The position numbers were made by a program, and so were the translations under genes. From NCBI GenBank assembly GCA_037176705.1, contig CM073887.1:87182348-87246347 (forward strand): a stretch of 64,000 nt of DNA. The letters run 5' to 3'. This DNA comes from Molossus alvarezi (taxonomy: Eukaryota > Chordata > Mammalia > Chiroptera > Molossidae). Positions 36,732 to 46,554 of this stretch are shown here, piece after piece (the first letter of the stretch is position 1; each line of letters begins with the position of its first letter). The notes under the pieces were generated by a model, which did no database searches, was not told the DNA's origin, and was given only the letters and a program-made list of their open reading frames with translations.

Positions 36732-37842
36732 TATAATTATATTTTTTAAAGCAGTGGACTTTTAAAAATAACTCCAAACCTACCATGAAATTTAAAAAGC
36801 CAAAATGTTTATAATACAATTATCTCATTTTCTTACCAGTTGTGAGATTATTATTCTTATTTTGTCTCCTTTAATGGACTTAGTGAAGGGAAATCTGGTG
36901 AAGGCAGAGTTTACAAACATGCTCTAGAAAGCTGGGTGCATGACCCTGGAGTCTCATTATGACCTTGGCTGGCACACTACTGAGGTGGCACGTTCACCAC
37001 ATGGTGTAAGATGTTTCCCATGCTCAGGACTTGCTGCCGGCGCTACTCACTCCTCCCCTCACAGAGTTCTATTTCAGCTATTAATCTTATTGAAATTATT
37101 TTATAAGTGGCAAGGCATTTTTTTCTCTTACTCTTTTAATATTTTCTTGTGTGGATTTCTGCATTTTTGCTATGAATTGTCCTATAGGTTGATCTCTTTG
37201 TGTTTATTCTACTTGAATTTCACTGAGTTTCTCAGATATGTAGATTGTTTTTATTAACTTTGGGACATTTACAACGATTATTTCTTCAAATAATTTTTCT
37301 TCATCTCTCACTCATTGATGAGTTTAATAGTGTCCCACATTTCTATGAGATTATTTCTCTTTCTTTATTCTTTTTTCTCTGTGCTCTTTGGATTGCATAA
37401 TCTCTATCAATCCATCTTCAAATTGGTTTCTTCTTTTCTCTACTGGTTCAAATCTACTGTTAAGCCCATCTGGTGAATTTTTCACTTTGGTTATTGTGCT
37501 TTCCAACTCCATATTTTTATTTGATTTCTTTTTATAATTTCTATCTCTATGTTGATATTATCTATTCAATGATACATTGTCTTTATCTTTACAGTTTTAC
37601 TTCTTTAATTTTAGTTTCCTTTAGTTCTTTGAACATATTTATCATGGCTACTTGGAAGACTTTGTCAACTAAATCTAATATTGGATTGCTCTCACAGGCT
37701 AGTTGCATTGCTTGCTTTGTTTTCCTGTGTCTGTGTCACATTTTCCTCTTTCTTTACATATCTCATAATTTATTTTTTTACAAATGAGACATTTTAGATA
37801 ATATATTCTAGCAACTCTGGGTGCTGGTCCTCCTCATCCTTC

Positions 37843-38883
37843 TGTTTCAGGCATCTCTCACAGACACCAGAGAGGTATTATCGGATGTCCCCCACTGAAT
37901 CAGATGGAGAGGGTGTCCCCTCCTCGTTTCTTGTCTGCTTGTATGAATGAATTCAAATAAGTGACTCCAGATAATTTTGTTGTGTTAAAGCAAATTTATT
38001 AAGAAAGTAAATCATGCAAATGTATTAAAAAAGCAAGGCAAGCAAATCTATACATCTGGCTAATGAAGTTCAGATGGTCTTTCTTGGCTAACCTGAGGGG
38101 TGAGTGTGGTGGGTGGGGGTCTAGCTAGCACATATACTTTTCTGTCTATAAATTTTTAATTCTTCTGCTAGATATCCTGGTACAGGTTAACTCTGAAGAT
38201 CCTTCTCCCTTTTAATTTGTTATGGCTTTCTCAGAATTTATGAGAAGCACCTGGCAATTAAATTCCAAGACTGTTTAAATAGTGAGATGAGATAAGACTA
38301 CACTCTTCCTTCTGCCTCCTTCCTCCTCTCTGCTGTCTCTTAGTTAGTTTCAAGGTGATTTACACTGTGTATTCTCTGAGAGTATTAAGATTCCTCCTCC
38401 TTCCCTGGCCAGTTTTGCTAAGTGGTTAGAGCATCAGCCTGCGGACCAGAGAGTCCTGGGTTCAGTTCCCGCTAAGGGCACGTACCTTGGTTGCAGTTTA
38501 TCCCCTGCCCCGGTTGGGGTCATGTGGGTGGCAACCACTGGATGTGTCTGTCTCACGTTGATGTTTCTCCCTCTCTTCCTCCCTCTCTCCCTCCTGCTCT
38601 ATCTGAAGATAAATGCAAAAATGTCATCAGGTGAAGATAAAAAAAATAATAATATTCCTCCTCCTCTCCCCCTACCCTTCTCCCTCTCTTCCTGCATTTT
38701 TTGGTTAGTGAGGAGAGTATTTAGTGATTTGCTCTCAACTGTCCTTGATTGGGGAAAGATAATGGCTTGTTACTTACTAGCTAGCTGCAAGCTTCCCAAA
38801 CTGTTAGGCCTTGCTTAATTTTCTTGTCTCAGCTTCCCTATTCTACTTGCTGAGGAATTTTAGTGTCTCACTATCCTGAAACA
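37843..38883 (-). mobile_element. Solo LTR with Ves insertion (family 1, copy 1)
   Basis: Ends TGTTTCAGG...CCTGAAACA form an 8-bp terminal inverted repeat, and CTTC direct repeats flank it (37839-37842, 38884-38887), the 4-bp pattern of class I ERVs. The minus-strand polyadenylation signal AATAAA is at 38000-37995. Without the Ves SINE at 38402-38653 and its TSD copy the LTR is about 777 bp. It is homologous along most of its length to 50990-51665. Confidence 0.88.
38402..38653 (+). mobile_element. Ves SINE inside the solo LTR
   Basis: CCCTGGCCAGTTTTGCTAAG head, GGGCACGTACCTTGGTTGC interior and tail AAAAAAATAATA. TSD ATTCCTCCTCCT at 38390-38401 and 38654-38665 (12 of 12). Confidence 0.95.
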
Positions 38884-38887
38884 CTTC

Positions 38888-39830
38888 TATAGAGACTGTT
38901 GTTTTGTTGTTATTGTTTGCTTATTGTTTAGTGACTGGTTGTACTATCTTAGTCTATGTCACTTCTGCAGTATGCAGTCTCAGATGTTGCTCCTCAAATG
39001 GTATTGCTTTGGGAGTGTTCACAGTAGTCTTAGTGCAGGGCTCTTTGGCTTTTCTTGACCTGACCATACCAGTCTGTTAATCTCCACTAATTGCTGGTTG
39101 ATTGTTCCATTGTTCTCAACAATGCTATGGGGTATAAATTGCAACACAGACTGATCTAATTAAATTTGGAGTCCCTTGTTTGAGGCCATTTTTTGAAATT
39201 TGTTCTGACTATAGGAGGGCTTTTCTTAGCTTTTTTTTCTTTATCTCTTCTGGGAAACTATCTGGTCTATGGATTCATTTATATCTGGAATAAAGCTACT
39301 AGTCTGCTTGTAGTTGCTTTCCACCAACACCTCTACTGTTTTGAGTCCACCCTTAGGCTTGAACTGGCTCAAATTCTGTTTCAAATAAAGTCAGTTCTCA
39401 TTGTTACAGCTTCAAGGCTCTCTAGTTATGGCCTGCTTCTTCCCCTGGGCAAAATCTCTGAGCTGTGGCTGGAGAGCTGGGGTTGGAGACAGTAGTATGC
39501 TTTTCTCTGAGGGACACCCCTACTTTTGTTCCTTGGTACACAATGGGAGGTAGGGTGGTGCTGGTAGCCTTTGGTCTGCCTCTCCTAGTCTGGCACCTTG
39601 GACCATGAATGAGCTGGGGCTGGGGCTTCAGTATACTCAGTATGCCATGCACACATAAAATGTCGAGCCTCTTCCCACAAGTGAGGGCAGAGCAGAAAAA
39701 GGGAACCTCTCAAACTCCTTGTGTCATTTACTGGGAATTTAGCTATGTAACAAGTAGCTATGGGGTGGGATAAGAAGTGTATATGTTTTGCCACCCTTGA
39801 GAAGACACTGTAGCCCTTGATGGGGAGCTA
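38888..39830. other. Unassigned
   Basis: No feature recognised. Composition is close to balanced around 39450-39620. Confidence 0.4.
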
Positions 39831-40260
39831 ATATTACACAGGACATGGGTGACTGGGGATTATCTTAAGTCTACAATAGGCCCTTTCCAATGAACTTGCT
39901 ACTAACTTCTGTCCCCTTTCTTAAACACAATATTTGCATATAATGTATATTTCCATTTTCTCTAGCCCCCAGCCATCTTTTCAGCCACATTAATCTGTCA
40001 CAGAGAAATTGTCGTTTTCCTATCTTCATACTTTTTCTAATTCCCAACTCAAGTCCTTCAAAATTTCCTGACTCTGAACTTCCATACACTCTTTTATTGT
40101 TCCATTCACCTCTTGAAATAATAATCTGTCTCTCCCAAATCACTCTCCATTCTAGATAATCATGACCCACCACGCTTTGTCCAGGCCTCGTGTGTTCATA
40201 CAGAGTGGAAATTGCTGGGTAGGTATTGAGAGAAATGTACATTAACCCTCTGTAGTGTCC
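39831..40260 (-). repeat. Unidentified ~430-bp repeat, arm 1 of an inverted pair
   Basis: The reverse complement of this stretch matches 41974-42417 almost end to end (for example GGACTTGAGTTGGGAA and TTTCTCTGTGACAGATTAA are shared), at roughly 80-85% identity by eye. A 123-codon minus frame (39871-40242) is open here but not in the other arm. The family is not recognised; it could be ERV internal or LTR sequence. Confidence 0.85.
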
Positions 40261-40727
40261 ATGGCTACCTGGAGAGGGATTTCTGTCACATTGGGCAGAG
40301 GCAGGGAAAAGGGAGTGGGTTTAGTCACAGATTATTGCTGTTCTACTGAGTTTCAGTAGATTTTTTTGAATAAGTGTTTCTTCATTTGCTGTAAGTCTTT
40401 AAGATCATTTCCAGAGACTTTAAATGTTGTTTATTTTAAATGAGTTTAATAATTTCTAAGAAAGCCAAAGCAGCTCTGCCTAGGCTCTCTCCTATTGCTT
40501 CGTACATCATTTGACTTTCCAGTGAGCCAAAACAGCCCCACCTAAGCTCTTTTCTTTTACTTCTATCTTAAGCCCTTCCTTGTTTCACCCTCCCCAGCTT
40601 TTAAACGTATTCTCAAAATCACCTGGACTCATACTGTAAAATCTTCCCTGCACAAAGTCAAGAACCCACACACTACAGGCTGGCCCAAGGCAGACCTGCT
40701 GCAGGCCCAGGTCCCATCTAGTAACAC
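40261..40727. other. Unassigned, with a local imperfect duplication
   Basis: GCCAAAGCAGCTCTGCCTAG (about 40465) recurs as GCCAAAACAGCCCCACCTAA (about 40526), about 60 bp apart, with similar pyrimidine-rich text after each. Confidence 0.5.
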
Positions 40728-40731
40728 AAAG

Positions 40732-41157
40732 TGTTGTAGACCAAAGAGACAGACCAGACTCAGACTTCGAACTGGGTTCAAATTAAGAGAGCTTTATTAG
40801 CCGCACACCGACTGTCCAATCCTACGCAGAGGAGAGAGCAGCCCTGAGCTCAGGGGTGGGTTGCATATATAGGTTTCTTAGCCCCTGTTAAGAAATTGGG
40901 ATAAGGGTCTGCGAGCAAGCAAGCATGTACAGAAGCAAATATGTGCAGTTAGCCATTATGCCTGAGGGATAAGCAGTTCTATTTGCACAATATAGTGGTC
41001 AGCTCTGGCTGATGCCTATCTCCCTCCTACCTAGTTCCTGTAATCCTCTTAGGGTCCAGGGCAAGGTCTACCAAGTGAGAAATTTTAACTATAAGTTTTC
41101 ACAGTACTTTAGCTGTATGTTCTTTATGTTTTATTGCCCTATTGTCTGCCCTTCACA
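40732..41157 (-). mobile_element. Solo LTR, 426 bp, 4-bp TSD AAAG
   Basis: Begins TGTTGTAGACC and ends CTTCACA, flanked by AAAG at 40728-40731 and 41158-41161. On the minus strand a TATA-like TATATAT (40871-40865) precedes AATAAA (40798-40793) by about 70 bp, giving a complete U3-R-U5 layout. Terminal TG/CA and a 4-bp TSD fit class I. Confidence 0.87.
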
Positions 41158-41202
41158 AAAGGCCTGCTTAAAGAAACAGGTCATGCCAGCAGCGCTTATT
41201 CA

Positions 41203-41450
41203 GGAAGGAAGGAAGGAAGGAAGGAAGGAAGGAAGGAAGGAAGGAAGGAAGGAAGGAAGGGAGAGAGAGAAGGGAGGGAGAGAGAGAAGGGAGGGAGAAA
41301 GAAGGAAGGAAGGAAGGAAGGAAGGAAGGAAGGAAGGAAGGAAGGAAGGAAGGAAGGAAGGAAGGAAGAGAGAGAGAGAGAGAGAGAGAGGAAGGGAGGA
41401 ATAAAAGAGAGAGAGGGAGGGCAAGGAAGGAAGAAAGAGAGAGAGAAAGA
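41203..41450. repeat. GGAA/GA-rich microsatellite array
   Basis: Two uninterrupted (GGAA)n blocks (about 41203-41260 and 41304-41368) separated by GGGAGAGAGA-type sequence and followed by (GA)n. It starts about 45 bp outside the solo LTR. Open frames across it are artefacts of the repeat. Confidence 0.95.
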
Positions 41451-41460
41451 AAGGGAAGCT

Positions 41461-41970
41461 CAATATATTGAACACCTATGTGTTCACCAAAAATCTAAGA
41501 CATAAAATATTATGAAGGCAATCATAGCCCCCTGTAATTTTCTTTCTAATGCACTTCCCTCTCTTTCTCCGGGGAAAAAAACAAACAAAAACAAAAAACC
41601 ACTATCTTGAATTTAGAATTTTACATTCCTATCATATATTTATACTTTATTATATATTTATATATTCTGAAGCAGGAAACATATGGTTTCTTAAGTTATA
41701 CAATAAGATATGTTAAGAGCGTGATCATGTTTCATAAATAAAAGGAATTTAACTATTGCTTGAAAAAGCACAAGAATGTTTACTGAAAATATCACTGCAA
41801 ATAGATTGAGCCCTAAAGTTCATTTGTGACTTAGAAATAATCATCTCATTGTTATGTAAAAATATCTGAAATGACATGAAATCCTACTATAAATGATTCA
41901 CAATCACATCTGGATTGTAAAGTGGTACCAGGAATGCTAATTCTGGTTTCCTGAAGTTACCGGCCCCTGA
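41461..41970. other. No recognised feature
   Basis: AT-rich; no repeat or coding signal identified. Confidence 0.4.
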
Positions 41971-41973
41971 TAA

Positions 41974-42417
41974 GATACTCTAGAGGGTTAATGTGCATCT
42001 CTCTCAATACCTACCCAGCAATGTCTGCTCTGTATAAACACATTAGGCCTGGACATAGCAATACTAACCTGGGAAAGTAGTGGGTGGTGATTATCTAGAA
42101 TGGAGAGTGATTCAGGGGAGATAGATTTTTATTTTAAGAGGTGAGTAGAACAATAAAGGAGTGTATGGAAGTTCAGTCAGGAAATTTTGAAGGACTTGAG
42201 TTGGGAACTAGAAAAAGTGGGGGAATAGGAAAAGGAGTTAGTTTCTCTGTGACAGATTAACCTGGCTAAATGGATGGATGGGGGCTAGAGAAAAAGGAAA
42301 TACATAGCATGTACAAGTACTGTGTTTAAGAAAGAAGATAGAAGTTGGTAGAAAGTTCATTGAAAAGGGCCTTTTATAGACTTAAGATAACACTCAATGA
42401 CCCATGTCCTGTACAAT
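41974..42417 (+). repeat. Unidentified ~440-bp repeat, arm 2 of an inverted pair
   Basis: Inverted copy of 39831-40260. Both arms share the run from AGAGGGTTAATGT to CCCATGTCCTGT, then diverge abruptly at both ends, so the element boundaries are probably close to these coordinates. Confidence 0.85.
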
Positions 42418-42424
42418 TCCCTTT

Positions 42425-43253
42425 CTTTGCATGTAAATGGAACCTGTACATATGATGGGATATCATTGCTGTGGTTATATTATATGGAAAAGGTGAAAGA
42501 ATATTGTAAATGGGTCTGACTTAATGAGTTGATCTCTGAAAAAGTGAGAAGCTCTCCCACTGGCCTTGAAGTAGCAAATAGCCATGCATGAGCAGCCTGG
42601 GGAAATGGGCAGACTCTGTGGGAGGCTTTTTGCATGCGTCAATTTTGTTATAATCTGCTCTGCCATTGCCTGCCCCAAGGCAGGATATCTCTGCATTCTG
42701 CATTTCTTTATCTCTGCATTTTGCATTTCTTTAAGTAACCATTTACTCAAGAAGCCAGTCTTTGCTGACCTTTTGTTCCTTTGTAGTATTTCCTAGATTT
42801 GCTTTGGGCAAGCCTGGTGCTTGGCAACTGGTGCTTCTTGCCCTATATATTGTGTGAATTACCCCTGAATAAACGAGACTTGATCAGAGCCCTGTCTTGT
42901 CTCCATTTCTCGTGTCTCTTGTCTCTCCTCATCCTCACTCCCCCTCTAGAGTCCTGGTTGCTCGACCTGCGGGACAGGTCAAAGACTCTAGGAGCTGAGG
43001 GCCTCAGTCCTATAGCCATATGGAACTGAATTCTCCCAACAACCTGAGTAACCTTGGAAGAGACTCTGAGCTCCAGAAGAGACTGCCTCCAGCAAACACC
43101 TTCATTATAGGCTTTTGGGACCTGGAAAAGGAGACCCAGTTAGACTGCGCCCAGACTCCTGATCCATGGAAACTGTAAGATAATAAATTTGTGTTGTTTT
43201 AAGCCACTAAATTTGTGATAATTTGTTACACAGCAATCAAAAACTAATACAAG
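42425..43253 (+). repeat. MLT1-like (ERVL-MaLR) LTR, split by a class II LTR
   Basis: The right part (42983-43253) has the typical MLT1 ending: CCAACAACCTGAGTAACCTT, AGATAATAAATTTGTGTTGT, TTTTAAGCCACTAAATTTG and ACTAATACA. The left part (42425-42610) has GGAACCTGTACATATG and CTCCCACTGGCCTTGAAG, also MLT1-like. The intervening 42617-42982 is foreign. Family assignment is from memory of MLT1 consensus sequences. Confidence 0.85.
42617..42982 (+). mobile_element. Solo LTR, class II (betaretrovirus-like), ~366 bp
   Basis: Starts TGTGGGAGG and ends near GGACAGGTCA, with AGACTC at 42611-42616 and 42983-42988 (6 bp, the class II pattern, with one base of uncertainty at the right edge). TATA box TATATAT 42844-42850, AATAAA 42868-42873, then a CT-rich U5 (GTCTTGTCTCC). 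Inserted inside the MLT1-like LTR. Confidence 0.82.
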
Positions 43254-43573
43254 ATCTCTTTCAAAATGTTTCCTTGGGCCACCAAAATATCTCATCAGGT
43301 TTCTAGAGAAAAACATATGACTTGGATCATTTTGGAATATATTTGACCTGTGTGATTATCCCATTTGCCTATTTCTATTCTATTATTTAAAAGACATGAG
43401 AAGAGCCATTCCTGAGCTGATTTTCAAGACCATTTCTTTATTGATTAGTTCTGTAGTATTTTCTCTATGGCTATTGACTAGAAGATTCCAAAATAATATA
43501 GTAATATTTTCTATTTGTTAAGTAATGGCATTTGAAAGTGCTAATTTTATGCTAAATTGGTTCTTTCTTTATT

Positions 43574-43662
43574 GAAGACTGGGGATGCCCTGACTGGGAA
43601 TCAAACTGAGACCTCTCAGTCCATGGGACGACGCTCAATCCACTGAGCCACACTGGCTGGGC
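43574..43662 (-). mobile_element. Abbreviated Ves SINE (head only)
   Basis: Minus strand: GCCCAGCCAGTGTGGCTCAG head, B box-like GTTTGATTCCC, GGGCATCCCC, then a short AATAAAGAAAG tail. About 85 bp of Ves; the middle and CT tract are absent. TSD not evident. Confidence 0.78.
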
Positions 43663-44905
43663 GCCATTCCATTTATTACCAAGAAGTAAAAATGGCAAAA
43701 ATCTCCCAAAATCTAAAACTCCAACATGTAGTGCAGTATGACAGCAGCTGCTCAGAATATCTTTGAGAGGTGGGGAGGAAATGCTTAGGAATGATGCCAG
43801 ATTGTCAGCACAAGAATTTGAGGGAATCACTTAACTGAAAGTAAAGCAATGGGCTGTTTCTAACTGCAAGGATTTTTCAAGCTGTACTTAACATGTGTTA
43901 AAACATGTGAGGATACTTAGGAGACGTGTTTCACATTCAGTCATTGTTAGGGCCTTGAAAGAAGTTGCTGGCCTGAGTACATTTAATGCTCTCGTTAGAT
44001 AAGTAGCAGTCAAGTTGTCCTGTGACACAGCCTTTATCTCTGAAGGGAAAAAAGATGCAGCATTTCCCAAAGCATGACATCTGATAATACATTATACTTG
44101 TAGTTAGAAATTAAACTTCACCAAAGAGAGCTAATGGAACAGAACAAAATCTTTAGAAACAAGTTCCTGTTTGTTATTGTAGCACTTTGTTTTAACAATT
44201 CACTCTTTCTTCCTAGTTTGTGGTGTATTAGCAGAGACAAAGTATTGTGCCTCCAAAGTAACCTATGAGGAAATGAGGTCAGTTACTCTGGACTAAATTC
44301 AATGCCACTTGCAGCAGGTAAAGTTCTTCGCCAACCTGTCCACATGATGGGTTTCCCTGCACTCCTTAGGCCAGGAAGAATTTGTGCACTAGCACATAGC
44401 ACGTCAAACAATTTGGAAAGCAATAGTATCATAATCTGAATGAAAAATAAAAGTAGATTGGTGAATCCAAGTACCTAAATGTTAACTTTTGTTATACTCA
44501 AATTAAACATAACATGTCAATCAACATAGGAAGACAATGCTCACGAAAATACTTCATTTCAGAATTTGCACCATGATTTTGATGCCCCCCTTTCCTGCTT
44601 CTCAAGATTGTAAAGCTACATAGAATATCCCAGGGTGTGTCAGATTGCCTCCAAAACACTGCTTCTTGAGTCCCAGGAGGGCAATGGCTTGGCTTTTTTA
44701 TTGTATGATTTTAAGTAGGCTTTTCTTCTATTAGCACCCTTGGTGAGTTCTCTGAGTTAACAGTTAAATTATTTTTTCTAGATATTTACTCTGAGTCACT
44801 GATGATGCTTGATAGTAAAATTAAATTATAAAATAAATTTTAATCTTTACTCTTTTGACTATAACTACAAAATATATATATTTATATTGGGCCCAAATAA
44901 TTGTC
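43663..44905. other. Unassigned intergenic sequence
   Basis: No recognised repeat or coding frame. Confidence 0.4.
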
Positions 44906-44907
44906 TG

Positions 44908-45240
44908 TCTTTTTTTTTTAATTTGATATTTTTATTATGACTCAAATTACTGGTCATTCTTTCCTACCTTATGTTTTATTTTTACATATCTTTTTTGTTG
45001 AATGTATTACAGATGTCCCCCTTTTTTTCCCCATTGCCCCTCCTCCCCATCCGCACCCCCCCTTTCTGCCTTCCCCACACTATTGTCAGTGTCCATTGGT
45101 TATGCGTATATGTGTAGAACTTCTTTGGTTTATCTCATCCCACCCTCCCTCTCCTCTTCCCTTTGAGGTTCCTCAGTCTAACAACCAATTTGTACTTCTT
45201 AATTCCTTCATCTTTTTATCTGTCCTCCCAGCTTCCTCCC
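44908..45240 (-). repeat. HAL1-type 3'UTR fragment
   Basis: Reverse complement of the 3' region of the HAL1-like element at 9.6-9.9 kb: TTTGAGGTTCCTCAGTCTAA and CAACCAATTTGTACTTCTTA match its sequence, with the C-rich antisense of its G-runs (45040-45075). 5'-truncated near 45240. Confidence 0.82.
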
Positions 45241-45439
45241 ATCTTTCTTTGATAATATTAATGAAACACTTTTTTCTTCATAAATATTAAATAAAGGGAA
45301 TAAGCCCAATGATGAATTCCTAAATCAACCTGCTATTTAAGCCTCCAACAATATCATTATATCATATCATATTAGCATCTTTTCCTGAGAATTCTTTCCC
45401 CTTTTTCTCCCCATTTTGAACTCTGGTTAATTTATTCAA

Positions 45440-45755
45440 TATGATTTTAAAAATAAGAAATGGACTTTTTGGTGCAGCTTTAGGTTTATTAGAAAAATGA
45501 ACAAAAAGTAGAGAGAGTTTCCATGTATTCCCTCACCACCCTTAAGTTTTCCCTATTATTACCACCTTGCATTAGTGTGGTACCTGTGTTACAATTGATG
45601 AGACAATGTTAAGACATTATTATTAACTAAAATCCATAGTTTATATTAGGGTTTACTTTTGTATTGTACATTATATGGGTCTTGACAAATATAGAATGGT
45701 GGATAGAATGTATCCACCATTACAGTATCATAAAAAGAATCCAGGTACCACTTTG
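45440..45755 (-). repeat. Old L1 3'UTR fragment
   Basis: Shares text with 3.53-3.78 kb (TTCCATGTATTCCC, GTGGTACCTGTGTTACAATT, ATCCATAGTTTATATTAGGG). Confidence 0.72.
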
Positions 45756-46554
45756 AGTGTCTGTTTTCTGGTTCTGCCAACGCTACAAAATTAAACAAGA
45801 CAAAAATACCGTGTCTGCTGAGGAAGAGCTAATTCATTGTAAAGTTACCTCCAATGGACCCAGCCAGCACTGTATATTGTTTCTGTTGAAGTGAGTGGCT
45901 GTTGACATGAAAGACATGCTTTTCCTCTGGCTTTTTCTGTGCTGGAGACAAAAGCTATCTTGTATACATTAAGTGGGCACATACAAATGAAAATTAAGAA
46001 GGGCATCCAGATTAAATATTTTACCTGTTCTGCTCTACTAGTTTGTGACTATCTTCACTACCTTCCAATATGTCTACACTCTGAATCTCACGTATAAAGA
46101 AAATGGTGGGAATTTTCACCATGCTAGAGATTTGGTGACATCTGGGAAAGCCCTTAACAAAACTTTCCCTTTAGTAATTTTCTTTCTCTTTAGTAATTTT
46201 CCTGTTCTCTTTTTAAAATTTGTGCACTTGATCTTTTTCCCTTTGTCATCTGGATTAGATTATGATATATAGTATTTATGTATATGGTCCATTGTTTTAA
46301 TAATAAATTTCATGAAAGTAATTTTTTTTCTCTCCTATTACTGTCTTACATTAATTAGGCCAGCCAAAAGAACCTAGATGGGTGAGGAAACATTTTTCTA
46401 CCCAAGAGGAACAACAATCCCAACAAGCAAATTTCTGTTTATTTATTGACAAATAGACCATTAGATAACATTTGGGTTAAATTCTCATATTTTGTTATTT
46501 GGAAGAATGTTTCTATGAGTAATCTTGGACATGGCATTCTACACAAGTCAAGAG
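45756..46554. other. No recognised feature
   Basis: AT-rich, no identifiable repeat; AATAAATTTC at about 46300 is not backed by other gene signals. Confidence 0.4.

Larger units (their letters stand above)
33989..37840 (-). repeat. Old L1, right part (ORF2 5', ORF1, 5' region)
   Basis: This continues the L1 split by copy D: antisense ORF2 endonuclease text (TTATTGATTTCTAATTTTAC, GTCTGTTAGGTCTGCTTGC), then ORF2 start and ORF1-like text to about 37.8 kb (TCATGGCTACTTGGAAGAC). Three Ves SINEs and a small tandem repeat interrupt it. An insert at about 36.93-37.08 kb is unrecognised. Confidence 0.68.

Noticed and set aside
41012..41505. Lys/Glu/Gly-rich open frames of 120-130 codons
   Set aside because: They are translations of the GGAA/GA microsatellite, which has no stop in several frames.
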